Source: Actinokineospora fastidiosa (lineage in GTDB: Bacteria > Actinomycetota > Actinomycetes > Mycobacteriales > Pseudonocardiaceae). Taken from it: a DNA stretch of 64,000 nt. The stretch lies in assembly GCF_014648415.1 (NCBI RefSeq), contig NZ_BMRB01000004.1:124001-188000 (forward strand), written 5' to 3'. The notes under the pieces were generated by a model, which was not told where the DNA came from, did no database searches, and saw only the letters and a list, made by a program, of their open reading frames with translations. The position numbers and the translations under genes were made by a program. Below, piece after piece: positions 8,488 through 17,916 of the stretch. The first letter of the stretch is position 1; each line of letters begins with the position of its first letter.

Positions 8488-9669
8488 ATGAGTACCAAGT
8501 TGGACGCCACGTCGGCGCGCGAACGGGTGCGCGCCTTCGTGGCCGCCCATCGCGACGTCACCGATCGGGTCGGGTTCCTGCGGGCGCGGTTCGACGCCGG
8601 GCTCGCCTGGGTCCACTTCCCCGAGGGTCTCGGCGGCCTCGGCGCCTCCCGCGACCTGCAGGAGGTGGTCGACGCCGAGTTCGCGGGCACGCCGCAGCCG
8701 GATCTCGGCAAGCAGGGGGTCGGGCTCGGCATGGCCGCGCCGACGATCCTCGCCTGCGGGACCGACGCGCAGCGCAGGCGCTTCCTCCGGCCACTGTGGA
8801 CGGGGGAGGAGATCTGGTGCCAGCTGTTCAGCGAGCCCGGCGCGGGGTCGGACCTCGCCGCGGTGGCCACCCGCGCCGTCCGGGACGGTGACGAGTGGGT
8901 CGTCGACGGGCAGAAGGTCTGGACCTCCGGCGCGCACCACGCGCGGTGGGGGATCCTGATCGCCAGGACGGACCCGGACGTGCCCAAGCACGCGGGCATG
9001 ACGTACTTCGTGTGCGACATGGCCGCGCCCGGCGTCGAGGTGCGGCCGCTGCGCCAGATCACCGGCGAGGCCGAGTTCAACGAGGTGTTCCTCAGTTCCG
9101 TCCGGCTCGCCGACGACCTGCGCGTCGGCGGGGTGGGGGAGGGGTGGCGGGTCGCCCAGACCACGCTGATGAACGAGCGGGTCGCCATCGGCGGTGAGCC
9201 GGTCGAGCCGGGCGGCGGGCCGATCGGGCCGGTGCTTGAGACCTGGCGGACGCGCCCGGACCTGCGCACGCACGACCTCCACCGCCGCCTGCTCGCCCTC
9301 TGGGTCGACGCGGAGGCCACCCGGCTGGCGGCGGCGCGCTTCCGCGAGCAGCTCGCCGCCGGGCTGCCCGGGCCGGAGGGGTCGGCGGCCAAGCTGGCCT
9401 TCTCGACGCTGAACCAGCGCCTGTCCGGCCTCGACGTCGAGCTGAACCGGGAGGCCGGGCTGCGCTACGACGACTGGACGTTCCGCCGCTCCGACGACGT
9501 CGACATGTTCGGCCGCGACGCGGGCTACCGCTACCTGCGGGCGAAGGGCAACTCCATCGAGGGCGGCACGTCGGAGATCCTGCGCACCGTCATCGCCGAA
9601 CGGGTGCTGGGCCTGCCGCCGGAGCCCAGGACCGACAAGAACGTCCCCTGGAAGGGGCTGCCGCGATGA
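8488..9669 (+). CDS. Acyl-CoA dehydrogenase, alpha-type subunit
   Basis: This 393-residue protein is an acyl-CoA dehydrogenase: N-terminal helical domain, FAD-binding beta domain with CQLFSEPGAGSDLA, and WVVDGQKVWTSGA. The C-terminal helical domain ends in SIEGGTSEILR, which keeps the Glu that serves as catalytic base in alpha subunits of this class. It starts at ATG 8488 after GAGGAG and overlaps the next dehydrogenase gene by four bases (ATGA). The pairing of one subunit with Glu and one without is typical of alpha2beta2 dehydrogenases such as those of steroid side-chain degradation in actinobacteria. The true substrate is unknown. Confidence 0.9.
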   Translation: MSTKLDATSARERVRAFVAAHRDVTDRVGFLRARFDAGLAWVHFPEGLGGLGASRDLQEVVDAEFAGTPQPDLGKQGVGLGMAAPTILACGTDAQRRRFLRPLWTGEEIWCQLFSEPGAGSDLAAVATRAVRDGDEWVVDGQKVWTSGAHHARWGILIARTDPDVPKHAGMTYFVCDMAAPGVEVRPLRQITGEAEFNEVFLSSVRLADDLRVGGVGEGWRVAQTTLMNERVAIGGEPVEPGGGPIGPVLETWRTRPDLRTHDLHRRLLALWVDAEATRLAAARFREQLAAGLPGPEGSAAKLAFSTLNQRLSGLDVELNREAGLRYDDWTFRRSDDVDMFGRDAGYRYLRAKGNSIEGGTSEILRTVIAERVLGLPPEPRTDKNVPWKGLPR

Positions 9670-10748
9670 GCCTGCTCTACACCGAACAGGAACAGGACCT
9701 GCGCGACGCCGTGCGCGCGGTGCTTGCCGACCGGTGCTCGGCCAACACCGTCCTCGCGCGCGTCGAGGGCGATCTGCCGTACGACGGGGACCTCTGGCGG
9801 GTGCTGGCGCGCGACGTCGGCGTCGCGGGCCTGCTGGTGCCCGAATCGCTCGGCGGCGCGGGGGCGTCGTCGCGGGAGGCGGCCGTGGTGCTGGAGGAGC
9901 TGGGCAGGGCCGTCGCGCCGGTCCCGTTCCTCACCAGCGCGGTGCTCGCGACCACGGTGCTGTTGCGCGCTGGAACGAGCGAGGCCGGGAAGATCCTCGG
10001 CGACCTGGCGGCGGGCGCCACGACGGCCGCGGTGGCCGTCTCCCTGGCGGCGGACCCGTTCCGGCCCGGGGGGAACGACGTCGTGGCCGAGGACGGCGGG
10101 CTCACCGGCGTCGTCCCCTGCGTCGCGGGCGCCGAGGTCGCCGACGTCCTGCTCGTGCCGGTCGGCGACGCCGTTCACGCGGTCACCGAGTTCACTGTGG
10201 ACACCGACGTGTCGCTGGACCTGACCCGGCCGGTCGCGACGGTCACCCTGCGCGCGGCGCAGTCGGTGCGCGTCGCGGACTCCTCCGACGCGGTCCCGTA
10301 CGCGCTGGCGTACACGGCGGGCCTGCTCGCCTCCGAGCAGCTCGGCGTCGCGGAGTGGTGTCTGGACACGACCGTGGCCTACGCCAAGGAGCGCACGCAG
10401 TTCGCCCGGCCGATCGGGTCGTTCCAGGCGGTCAAGCACCGGCTGGCGGACCTGTGGCTGGACGTCGTGCGCGCCCGTGCGGTCGCCAGGAACGCCGCCG
10501 ACCAGCTCACCGGCGGCCTGACCGACGCCGCGCGGACGGCGGTGGCGACGGCCCAGGCGTGGTGCTCCCCGGTGGCGGTGCACGCCGCCGAGGAGTGCGT
10601 CCAGCTGCACGGCGGCATCGGCATGACGTGGGAGCACCCGGCCCACCTCTACCTCAAGCGCGCCAAGGCGGACTCGATCGCCCTCGGCGCGGCGGGCGAC
10701 CACCGCGACGCCCTGGCCGGACTGGCAGGCGTTCCCGCGCCTGCCTGA
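9666..10748 (+). CDS. Acyl-CoA dehydrogenase, beta-type partner subunit
   Basis: The 360-residue protein has the acyl-CoA dehydrogenase fold but a shortened middle domain. Its C-terminus reads HGGIGMTWEHPAHLYLKRAK, with no Glu corresponding to the catalytic base. That is the hallmark of the non-catalytic beta chain in heterotetrameric enzymes. It is translationally coupled (ATGA) to the alpha-type gene upstream, so the two most likely form one enzyme. A strong hairpin terminator follows the stop. Confidence 0.85.
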   Translation: MSLLYTEQEQDLRDAVRAVLADRCSANTVLARVEGDLPYDGDLWRVLARDVGVAGLLVPESLGGAGASSREAAVVLEELGRAVAPVPFLTSAVLATTVLLRAGTSEAGKILGDLAAGATTAAVAVSLAADPFRPGGNDVVAEDGGLTGVVPCVAGAEVADVLLVPVGDAVHAVTEFTVDTDVSLDLTRPVATVTLRAAQSVRVADSSDAVPYALAYTAGLLASEQLGVAEWCLDTTVAYAKERTQFARPIGSFQAVKHRLADLWLDVVRARAVARNAADQLTGGLTDAARTAVATAQAWCSPVAVHAAEECVQLHGGIGMTWEHPAHLYLKRAKADSIALGAAGDHRDALAGLAGVPAPA

Positions 10749-10755
10749 CCGCCCG

Positions 10756-10797
10756 GTGCTCCCTTCCCGCTTGACCCTGCGAGCGGGAAGGGAGCAC
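10756..10797. terminator. Bidirectional hairpin terminator
   Basis: A perfect 16-bp stem (left arm 10756-10771, right arm 10782-10797) with a 10-base loop lies between the convergent acyl-CoA dehydrogenase and MaoC genes. It has no U-tract, as is usual for high-GC actinomycete terminators. Confidence 0.8.
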
Positions 10798-10801
10798 GCC
10801 G

Positions 10802-11293
10802 TCATCCCGCCGTCGGCGGGGACTCGACAACGCGGGCGATCGCCTCGGCCACGACGATCGGCTTGGCCGCGCCCTCGCGCTCGAAGGTCTGCCGGACCCT
10901 GACCTGGATGCCGCCGGGGACCTCGGTGACGGCCAGGATCGTCGAGCGCATCCGGATGCGCGAGCCGACCGGCACGGGGGCGGGGAAGCGCACCGTGTCG
11001 TAGCCGTAGTTGAGCGAGTGCGCGAAGCCCTCGAACGAAAGCAGCGCATAGGACATCGCCGGGCCGAGCGAGAGGCTGTAGAGGCCGTGGGCGATCGTGC
11101 CGCCGAGCGGGCTCGCGGCCGCCCGTTCGGCGTCGACGTGGATCCACTGCCGGTCGCCGGTCAGCTCGGCGAAGGCGTCGATCCGCTCCTGCGTCACCTC
11201 GTGCCAGTCCGTCGGCCCGATCTCGGCTCCGACGAGGCCGCGCAGCTCGGCCAGCGACGACGGCCGCACGGGAAGCGCGCTCGTGTCGATCAT
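10802..11293 (-). CDS. MaoC-like (R)-hydratase
   Basis: The 163-residue protein is a single hot-dog fold MaoC hydratase. It carries DRQWIHVD, ending the hydratase motif with Asp/His, and GTIAHGLYSLSL, the second conserved block. Such enzymes hydrate trans-2-enoyl-CoA. The start is ATG 11293, preceded by CAGGAGAA. The gene is divergent from the next acyl-CoA dehydrogenase and shares operator box 2 with it. Confidence 0.88.
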   Translation of the reverse strand: MIDTSALPVRPSSLAELRGLVGAEIGPTDWHEVTQERIDAFAELTGDRQWIHVDAERAAASPLGGTIAHGLYSLSLGPAMSYALLSFEGFAHSLNYGYDTVRFPAPVPVGSRIRMRSTILAVTEVPGGIQVRVRQTFEREGAAKPIVVAEAIARVVESPPTAG

Positions 11294-11338
11294 CAGTGGT
11301 TCTCCTGACTCTTGAAATCGGCCTGCGCGTCCAGTAAT

Positions 11339-11364
11339 ACTTGAACTTGACGTCAACCTCAAGT
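11339..11364. promoter_or_regulatory. Operator box 2 of the acyl-CoA regulon
   Basis: This is the best copy of the box: outer arms ACTTG (11339) and CAAGT (ending 11364) symmetric about core TTGACGTCAA at 11347-11356. It sits between divergent starts at 11293 and 11380, 16 bases before the latter, where a bound repressor would block both promoters. Confidence 0.8.
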
Positions 11365-11379
11365 GAGTGGAGGGGTCGC

Positions 11380-12627
11380 GTGGACCCGTTTCCCGTGTCC
11401 GACGCCGCGAAGCGGTACCGGGCCGACCTGCTGGACTTCATGGACGAGTGGGTGTATCCCGCCGAGGCGGTCTACGAGCGGCAGATGCTGGAGTCCGCCG
11501 ACCCGCACCACCACCCGGCGGTCATGGAGGAGCTGAAGGCCGAGGCGCGCCGCCGCGGGCTGTGGAACCTGTTCCACCCGCACCCGGAGTGGGGCCCGGG
11601 ACTGACCAACCTGGAGTACGCCCCGCTGGCCGAGATCATGGGCCGCAGCGTCCACTTGGCGCCGGAGGCCTGCAACTGCTCGGCGCCCGACACCGGCAAC
11701 ATGGAAGTGCTCACGCTGTTCGGCACCGACGAGCACAAGGAGAAGTACCTCCGGCCGCTGCTGGACGGGACGATCCGCTCCGCGTTCGCCATGACCGAGC
11801 CGGACGTGGCCAGCTCCGACGCCACCAACATCCAGCTGCGCATGGACCGCGACGGCGACGAGTACGTGCTCAACGGCCGAAAGTGGTTCGCCTCCAACGC
11901 GATGCACAAGAACTGCGCCGTGCTGATCGTGATGGGCAAAACCGATCCCGACGCCCCCGCGCACCGCCAGCAGTCGATGATGGTCGTCCCGATCGACGCG
12001 CCGGGGATCAGCCTCGTCCGCAACCTGCCGGTGTTCGGCTACACCGACCGGGAGGGCCACGCCGAGATCGAGTTCACCGACGTGCGCGTGCCCGCGCGGG
12101 ACCTGCTCAAGGGCGAGGGCGAGGGCTTCGCCATCAGCCAGGCGCGCCTCGGACCGGGGCGCATTCACCACTGCATGCGCGCGATCGGCATGGCGGAGCG
12201 CGCGTTGGAGATGCTGTGCCAGCGCGCGGACTCCCGGGTGACCTTCGGCGCGCCGCTGAGCGAGCGGGCCAACATCCAGGACTGGATCGCCGAGGCCCGC
12301 ATCGAGATCGAGATGACCAGGCTGCTGACCCTCAAGGCCGCGTGGATGATGGACACGGTCGGCAACAAGGAGGCGCGGACCGAGATCGCCGCCATCAAGA
12401 TCGCCGCGCCGAGGATGGCGCTGGAGATCGTGGACCGGGCGATCCAGGTGCACGGCGGCGGCGGGGTCACCGACGACTTCCCGCTCGCCAGCGCGTGGGC
12501 CCACCTCCGCACGCTGCGCCTGGCCGACGGCCCCGACGAGGTGCACAAGCGCGCGATCGCGCTGTGGGAGCTGCGCAAGCACCGCGAGCCCGGCATGACG
12601 AGCGCGTGGACGGGGTCGCGCCCGTGA
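11380..12627 (+). CDS. Acyl-CoA dehydrogenase (full-length, FadE-like)
   Basis: The 415-residue protein shows the FAD-binding motif [27 protein letters not shown], and a C-terminal [19 protein letters not shown] block. I chose GTG 11380 because GTGGAGGGG lies just upstream. Earlier in-frame TTG/GTG codons fall inside the operator. It begins the second operon, which runs through at least the phosphotransferase-like gene. Its family resembles the eukaryotic ACAD10/11 type, often linked with an APH-like protein; that gene is indeed found two genes downstream. Confidence 0.88.
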   Translation: MDPFPVSDAAKRYRADLLDFMDEWVYPAEAVYERQMLESADPHHHPAVMEELKAEARRRGLWNLFHPHPEWGPGLTNLEYAPLAEIMGRSVHLAPEACNCSAPDTGNMEVLTLFGTDEHKEKYLRPLLDGTIRSAFAMTEPDVASSDATNIQLRMDRDGDEYVLNGRKWFASNAMHKNCAVLIVMGKTDPDAPAHRQQSMMVVPIDAPGISLVRNLPVFGYTDREGHAEIEFTDVRVPARDLLKGEGEGFAISQARLGPGRIHHCMRAIGMAERALEMLCQRADSRVTFGAPLSERANIQDWIAEARIEIEMTRLLTLKAAWMMDTVGNKEARTEIAAIKIAAPRMALEIVDRAIQVHGGGGVTDDFPLASAWAHLRTLRLADGPDEVHKRAIALWELRKHREPGMTSAWTGSRP

Positions 12628-13406
12628 CCGTGCAGGACTTCACCGGCCGCACGGCGGTGGTGACGGGCGGCTCCCGCGGCATCGGGCTCGCCGTGGCGCG
12701 CAGGCTCGCCGACGCCGGGGCGAACGTCGTGGTGACCTCCCGCAAGCCGGAGGCGGCCGAGGCCGCCGCCGCGCAGGTGGGCGCGACCGCGGTGGGCTTC
12801 GCCGCGCACGCGGCCGACGAGGACGCCGCGCGGCGCTGCGTGGAGTTCGCGGTCGAGCGCTTCGGCGGGCTCGACGTCCTGGTCAACAACGCGGGCACCA
12901 ACCCGGCGCACGGGCCGCTGGTCGACCAGGACCACGCCCGCTTCGCCAAGACGGTCGACGTCAACCTGTGGGGGCCGCTGCTGTGGACGGCGACCGCGGT
13001 GCGGGCGTGGATGGGCGAGCACGGCGGCTCGGTCGTGAACGTCGCCTCCGTCGGCGGCATGACGGTCGAGCCGGGCCTGGGCGTCTACAACGCCACGAAG
13101 GCCGCGCTGATCCACCTGACCAGGCAGCTGGCGCTGGAGCTGTCGCCGCGCGTGCGGGTCAACGCGGTAGCGCCCGCGGTCGTCAGGACGCGGCTGGCCG
13201 AGGAGCTGTGGCGCGACCACGAGGACCGGCTCAGCGCCGTGTTCGCGCTCGGGCGCATCGGCGAGCCCGACGACGTGGCAGCGTCGGTCGCGTTCCTGGC
13301 CTCGGACGCGGCCTCCTGGATCACCGGGGAGACGCTGGTGGTCGACGGCGGCGCGCTGCTCGGCGACGCCACCGCCATGAAGGCGCGGACGGCGGGCGAT
13401 GGCTGA
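12624..13406 (+). CDS. Short-chain dehydrogenase/reductase
   Basis: The 260-residue SDR has the Rossmann motif TGGSRGIG, the NNAG motif and the catalytic YNATK (Tyr, Lys). It ends in the standard [10 protein letters not shown] block. It starts at GTG 12624, overlapping the upstream stop (GTGA), so it is coupled. It probably oxidises a 3-hydroxyacyl-CoA or related alcohol in the same beta-oxidation-like route. Confidence 0.88.
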   Translation: MTVQDFTGRTAVVTGGSRGIGLAVARRLADAGANVVVTSRKPEAAEAAAAQVGATAVGFAAHAADEDAARRCVEFAVERFGGLDVLVNNAGTNPAHGPLVDQDHARFAKTVDVNLWGPLLWTATAVRAWMGEHGGSVVNVASVGGMTVEPGLGVYNATKAALIHLTRQLALELSPRVRVNAVAPAVVRTRLAEELWRDHEDRLSAVFALGRIGEPDDVAASVAFLASDAASWITGETLVVDGGALLGDATAMKARTAGDG

Positions 13407-14418
13407 GGGCGGCTTCGGCATCGACCCCGCCGCGCTCGCGCCGTGGCTGGCCGACATCGGCGTCGAGTTCTCCGGCGAGCTGCGGGTGGAGCGGATCGGG
13501 CTCGGCCAGTCGAACCTGACGTTCCGGCTCACGGACGGGGCAGGGCGGCGGTGGGTGCTGCGCAAGCCGCCGCTGGGGCGCTTGCTGTCCTCGGCCCACG
13601 ACGTCGTCCGCGAGGCGCGCATCCTGACGGCGCTGGAGGACACCGACGTCCCGACGCCCCGGGTGCTCGGCGTGTTCCTCGACGCCGGGGCGCCGCTGGT
13701 GCTCATGGAGTTCGTCGACGGCGTCGTGGTCGACGGCCCGGCGGTCGCCGAGGGGCTGAGCCTCCACCGGCGTCGCGCGATCGGGCTGTCCCTCGGCGAG
13801 ACGCTTGCCCGCGTCCACGCCGTCGACCTCGACCGGGCGGGCCTGGCCGACCTGGCGAGCCGCCGCCCGTACGCCGAGCGCCAGCTCGCGCGGTGGTCGA
13901 GGCAGTGGGAGAGGTCCAGGACACGGGAGCTGCCCGCGCTGGAGGCGTTGACCGAGCGGCTTCGCGCCGCGATCCCGGCGCAGCGCGAGACCACGCTCGT
14001 CCACGGGGATTTCCACCTGCGCAACGTGATCACGGGGACCGACGGCGAGGTGACGGCGGTCCTGGACTGGGAGCTGTGCACGCTGGGCGACCCGCTGGCC
14101 GATCTCGGCACCCTGCTGGCCTACTGGCCGGAGCCCGGCGACGCCGTCGGCGGTGAGCTGTCGGCCTCCGTGCTGCCCGGGTTCCCGCACCGCGACGAGA
14201 TCGCCAGCGGCTACCTCGACCACACCGGCCGGGACCCGGCGGCCCTCGGGTTCTGGCACGCGCTCGGCCTCTGGAAGGTCGCCATCATCGGCGAGGGCGT
14301 CCTGCGCCGCGCCATCGACGACCCCAGGAACCGCGCCGCTGCCGGGACCGCGACCGCCGAGCAGATCACTGCCCTGATCGACTCGGCCACCGAGGTCGCC
14401 GACGCCGCCTGCGTCTGA
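13399..14418 (+). CDS. APH-family phosphotransferase-like protein (ACAD10/11 N-domain type)
   Basis: The 339-residue protein has the aminoglycoside phosphotransferase/choline kinase fold. It shows VHGDFHLRN (catalytic loop with Asp), VLDWELCTLGDPLADLG (metal-binding DW) and an N-lobe beginning GQSNLTFRL. Proteins of this subfamily travel with acyl-CoA dehydrogenases. In eukaryotes they are fused to them and act in 4-hydroxyacid catabolism. Phosphorylation of a hydroxyacyl-CoA intermediate is therefore a reasonable guess. The start overlaps the SDR stop. Confidence 0.82.
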   Translation: MAEGGFGIDPAALAPWLADIGVEFSGELRVERIGLGQSNLTFRLTDGAGRRWVLRKPPLGRLLSSAHDVVREARILTALEDTDVPTPRVLGVFLDAGAPLVLMEFVDGVVVDGPAVAEGLSLHRRRAIGLSLGETLARVHAVDLDRAGLADLASRRPYAERQLARWSRQWERSRTRELPALEALTERLRAAIPAQRETTLVHGDFHLRNVITGTDGEVTAVLDWELCTLGDPLADLGTLLAYWPEPGDAVGGELSASVLPGFPHRDEIASGYLDHTGRDPAALGFWHALGLWKVAIIGEGVLRRAIDDPRNRAAAGTATAEQITALIDSATEVADAACV

Positions 14419-14448
14419 CATTTCCACCATTTCGCACGAGGAGTCATT

Positions 14449-15207
14449 GTGGGACAAGGGAAGACCACTGCGATCGTGACCGGGGGAGCGCGCGGCATCG
14501 GCGCGGCGATCGCCCGGCGGCTCGCCTGCGACGGCATGGCCGTCGGCGTCGTCGACCTGACCAAGGAGGCCTGCGCCGCCACCGTCGCGGCCATCACCGG
14601 GGCGGGCGGCAGCGCGGTCGCGGTGGGCGCGGACGTCGCGGACGAGGCAGCGGTGGCCAGGGCCGTCGGGACGGTGACCGAGGTGCTCGGCCCGCCGACG
14701 GTGCTGGTCAACAACGCGGGCATCATCCGGGACAACCTGCTGTTCAAAATGGACGTCGCGGACTGGGACGCGGTCGTGGCCGTGCACCTGCGCGGGGCGT
14801 TCCTGATGTCCAAGGCCGTCCAGGGGCACATGGTCGACGCGCGCTTCGGCCGGATCGTGAACCTGTCGAGCACGTCGGCCCTGGGCAACCGCGGCCAGGC
14901 GAACTACGCCGCGGCCAAGGCTGGCCTGCAGGGCTTCACCAAGACGCTGGCCATCGAGCTGGGCCGCTACGGCGTCACCGTGAACGCGATCGCGCCCGGG
15001 TTCATCGAGACCGACATGACCGCCGCGACCGCGGAGCGCATGGGCGTCGACTTCGACGAGCTCAAGAAGCTCGCCGTGGAGCGGATCCCGGTCGGTCGCG
15101 CGGGCCAGCCGGAGGACATCGCCCACGCCGCGGCGTTCCTGGCCAGCCCTGGAGCCGGGTTCGTGTCCGGGCAGGTCATCTACGTCGCAGGCGGCCCCGC
15201 CGCCTGA
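14449..15207 (+). CDS. FabG-like 3-oxoacyl reductase / 3-hydroxyacyl-CoA dehydrogenase
   Basis: The 252-residue SDR has [16 protein letters not shown], the catalytic YAAAK and the PGFIETDMT block typical of FabG-type enzymes. Start is GTG 14449 after GAGGAG. In this context it likely serves beta-oxidation (3-hydroxyacyl-CoA to 3-ketoacyl-CoA) rather than fatty acid synthesis; that direction is inferred from the adjacent thiolase. Confidence 0.88.
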   Translation: MGQGKTTAIVTGGARGIGAAIARRLACDGMAVGVVDLTKEACAATVAAITGAGGSAVAVGADVADEAAVARAVGTVTEVLGPPTVLVNNAGIIRDNLLFKMDVADWDAVVAVHLRGAFLMSKAVQGHMVDARFGRIVNLSSTSALGNRGQANYAAAKAGLQGFTKTLAIELGRYGVTVNAIAPGFIETDMTAATAERMGVDFDELKKLAVERIPVGRAGQPEDIAHAAAFLASPGAGFVSGQVIYVAGGPAA

Positions 15208-15235
15208 CGGCGGGCCGACGAGGAAGGGAACACCC

Positions 15236-16435
15236 ATGAGGGAAGCGGTCATCGTCTCGACCGCCCGCACGCCGATCGGCCGGGCCTACCGCGGCGCGTT
15301 CAACGACACCCAGGCCCAGCACCTTGCCGCGCACGCGATCGCGCACGCGGTGGAGCGGGCGGGGCTCGACGGCGCCGAGATCGAGGACCTGGTCCTCGGC
15401 TGCGCGCTGCAACAGGGGTCGTCGGGGCCGAACGTCGCCCGCCAGGCGGCGCTGCGCGCGGGGCTGCCCGCGACCGTCCCGGGGATGACGATCGACCGCC
15501 AGTGCTCGTCCGGGCTGATGGCGATCGCGACCGCGGCCAAGCAGGTCGTCCACGACGGCATGGACGTCGTCGTCGCCGGGGGAGTGGAGTCGATCTCGCT
15601 GGTGCAGAACGAGCACCTCAACCTCCACCGCGCGTCCGACCCGTGGCTGGTGGCCAACAAACCGGCGATCTACCTGCCGATGCTGCACACCGCCGAGATC
15701 GTCGCCGAGCGCTACGGCGTCAGCCGGGAGAGCCAGGACGAGTTCGCCGCGTTCTCCCAGCGGCGCACCGCCGAGGCGCAGGCGGCGGGCCGGTTCGACG
15801 AGGAGATCGCGCCGCTGACCGCCGTCCGGTCCGTGGTCGACAAGGAGACCGGCGAGGTCGCCAAGGAGCAGGTGGTCCTCACCCGGGACGAGGGCAACCG
15901 GCCGTCGACCACCGTCGAGACCCTGGCCGCCCTGCGCACGGTCCTCCCCGACGGCGAGGTCACGGCCAGGTCGACGGTGACGGCGGGGAACTCCTCGCAG
16001 CTCTCCGACGGCGCGTCGGCCGTGGTGCTCATGGAGGCGGGCCAGGCGCAGCGGCGGGGGCTGCGGCCGCTCGGCGTCTACCGGGGCATGGCGGTGGCCG
16101 GGTGCGAGCCCGACGAGATGGGCGTGGGGCCGGTGTTCGCGGTGCCGCGGCTGCTCAAGGAGCACGGGCTGACCGTCGACGACATCGGCCTCTGGGAGCT
16201 CAACGAGGCGTTCGCCTCCCAGGCGGTGCACTGCCGCGACCAGCTGGGCATCGACCCCGAACGGCTCAACGTCAACGGCGGCGCCATCTCGGTCGGCCAC
16301 CCGTACGGCATGACCGGGTCGCGGCTCGTCGCCCACGCGCTCATCGAGGGCAGGCGCAGGGGAGCCCGCCACGTCGTGATCACCATGTGCGTCGGGGGCG
16401 GCATGGGCGCGGCGGGCCTGTTCGACGTCGCGTGA
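15236..16435 (+). CDS. Thiolase (acetyl-CoA C-acyltransferase, FadA-like)
   Basis: The 399-residue protein has all thiolase signatures: nucleophilic Cys90 in [21 protein letters not shown] with the catalytic His, and the C-terminal [10 protein letters not shown]. It cleaves 3-ketoacyl-CoA with CoA. ATG 15236 follows GAAGGGAA. It ends five bases before operator box 3. Confidence 0.92.
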   Translation: MREAVIVSTARTPIGRAYRGAFNDTQAQHLAAHAIAHAVERAGLDGAEIEDLVLGCALQQGSSGPNVARQAALRAGLPATVPGMTIDRQCSSGLMAIATAAKQVVHDGMDVVVAGGVESISLVQNEHLNLHRASDPWLVANKPAIYLPMLHTAEIVAERYGVSRESQDEFAAFSQRRTAEAQAAGRFDEEIAPLTAVRSVVDKETGEVAKEQVVLTRDEGNRPSTTVETLAALRTVLPDGEVTARSTVTAGNSSQLSDGASAVVLMEAGQAQRRGLRPLGVYRGMAVAGCEPDEMGVGPVFAVPRLLKEHGLTVDDIGLWELNEAFASQAVHCRDQLGIDPERLNVNGGAISVGHPYGMTGSRLVAHALIEGRRRGARHVVITMCVGGGMGAAGLFDVA

Positions 16436-16440
16436 CCGGT

Positions 16441-16466
16441 ACTTGAACTTGACGCAGAATTCAAGT
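16441..16466. promoter_or_regulatory. Operator box 3 of the acyl-CoA regulon
   Basis: Perfect outer arms ACTTGA (16441) and TCAAGT (ending 16466) with left core CTTGACG match boxes 1 and 2; the right half of the core has drifted (CAGAAT). It lies 51 bases before the transporter start, so the transporter, hydratase and ligase probably form a third transcription unit. Confidence 0.75.
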
Positions 16467-16517
16467 AAGACGGGCATCACCCCGGCGCTGTCCGCCAGGA
16501 CCTCCGAAGGAGCGGTC

Positions 16518-17897
16518 ATGACCTCACCGCCAACGCAGTCGACGAGAGAGCAAGCGGGCAAGCGCACGCCGGGACAGCGCAGGATGCTGTTCGCGGGCCT
16601 GATCGGCAGCTCGATCGAGTGGTACGACTTCTTCATCTACGGGACGGCCGCCGCGCTGGTCTTCCCCGCCGTGTTCTTCCCGCAGGCGTCGGCGATGACC
16701 GGCGTGCTGCTGTCGTTCAGCACGTTCTGGGCCGGTTTCGTGGCCCGCCCGCTCGGCGGCGTGATCGCCGGGCACCTCGGCGACCGCCACGGGCGCAAGA
16801 AGGTCGTGGTCGCGTCCCTGGTCGCGATGGGGCTCGGCACGTTCCTCATCGGCTGCCTGCCCGGCGCGGGCACGATCGGGGTGCTCGCGCCGATCCTGCT
16901 GGTGGCCCTGCGCTTCGTGCAGGGCGTGGCGTGCGGGGCGCAGTGGGGCGGCATCGTCCTGCTGCTCACCGAGTCCGCATCGCCCAAGCGCAAGGGCTTC
17001 GCGGGCACCTTCGGGCAGATGGGCGTCTCGTTCGGCGTCTTCATCGGCAACGCCGCGTTCCTGGTGGTGGCCCGGACCATGTCGGAGTCCGCGTTCCTCA
17101 GCTGGGGCTGGCGCGTCCCGTTCCTGGCCAGCGCGCTGATGTTCCCGGTCGCGCTCTACATCCAGGCCAAGGTCGAGGACTCGCGGGAGTTCCGCGAGCT
17201 GGCCGCGGCCAGGAAGTCCCAGGACGACGTAGTCCGGGCGCCGGTGTCGGAGGCGATCAGGAACCACTGGCGCACGATCCTGCTGGCCGCGGGCCTGCTC
17301 GCGGGCACCAACGCGCTGTTCTACATCGGCATCGCGGGCGTGGTCAGCTACGCCACGACGGCGCTGCACCTGAGCCGCGACGCCATCCTGTCGATCTCGC
17401 TGCCGATCGCGCTGGTGAGCGCCGTGGTGGTGCTGTGGGCGGGCAGGCTGTCCGACCGCTTCGGCCGCAGGCCGGTGGTGCTGGCGGGCGCCGCGCTGAT
17501 CGTGGTGTGGGCGTTCCCGTACTTCTGGCTGGTCGACACCGGCTCCCTGACGGCCATCGCCGTCGCCGTGGCCGTCGGGTCGCTCGGCCAGTCGCTGACG
17601 TACGGCCCGCTGGCCGCCTACATCGGCGAACTGCTGGCGCCCGGCATCCGCTACTCCGGGGTGTCGCTGGCCTACCAGCTGGCGTCGGTCACCGTCAGCG
17701 GCGGCACCCCGTTCATCATGACCGCGATCATCTCCGAGACCGGCTCGACGGCCCTCGTCTCGGCGTACATCGCGGCCATGGGGCTCATCACCCTCGTCTG
17801 CGCCTGGGTGCTGGCCGAGACCAACCCCGCCGCCGTGCGCGCCGACCCGCACGCGGTCCCCGGTCCACCCGCCCGTCCCGGCGTCCGCACGGTCTGA
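16518..17897 (+). CDS. MHS-family MFS transporter (metabolite:proton symporter)
   Basis: The 459-residue membrane protein has 12 hydrophobic segments. It carries the family opening IGSSIEWYDFFIYG, the loop-2-3 motif GHLGDRHGRKK and a second-half SDRFGRRP repeat. This group (KgtP/ShiA/ProP relatives) imports small organic acids. It probably brings in the substrate, or an intermediate released by the secreted lipase. ATG 16518 is preceded by GAAGGAG. Confidence 0.88.
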   Translation: MTSPPTQSTREQAGKRTPGQRRMLFAGLIGSSIEWYDFFIYGTAAALVFPAVFFPQASAMTGVLLSFSTFWAGFVARPLGGVIAGHLGDRHGRKKVVVASLVAMGLGTFLIGCLPGAGTIGVLAPILLVALRFVQGVACGAQWGGIVLLLTESASPKRKGFAGTFGQMGVSFGVFIGNAAFLVVARTMSESAFLSWGWRVPFLASALMFPVALYIQAKVEDSREFRELAAARKSQDDVVRAPVSEAIRNHWRTILLAAGLLAGTNALFYIGIAGVVSYATTALHLSRDAILSISLPIALVSAVVVLWAGRLSDRFGRRPVVLAGAALIVVWAFPYFWLVDTGSLTAIAVAVAVGSLGQSLTYGPLAAYIGELLAPGIRYSGVSLAYQLASVTVSGGTPFIMTAIISETGSTALVSAYIAAMGLITLVCAWVLAETNPAAVRADPHAVPGPPARPGVRTV

Positions 17898-17916
17898 TCA
17901 GAGAGGCATCACCCCC

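Noticed and set aside
9531-11441. Long minus-strand frame opposite the acyl-CoA dehydrogenase genes
   Set aside because: The real genes in this span have clear families, ribosome sites and coupled starts on the plus strand, plus MaoC on the minus strand in another frame.
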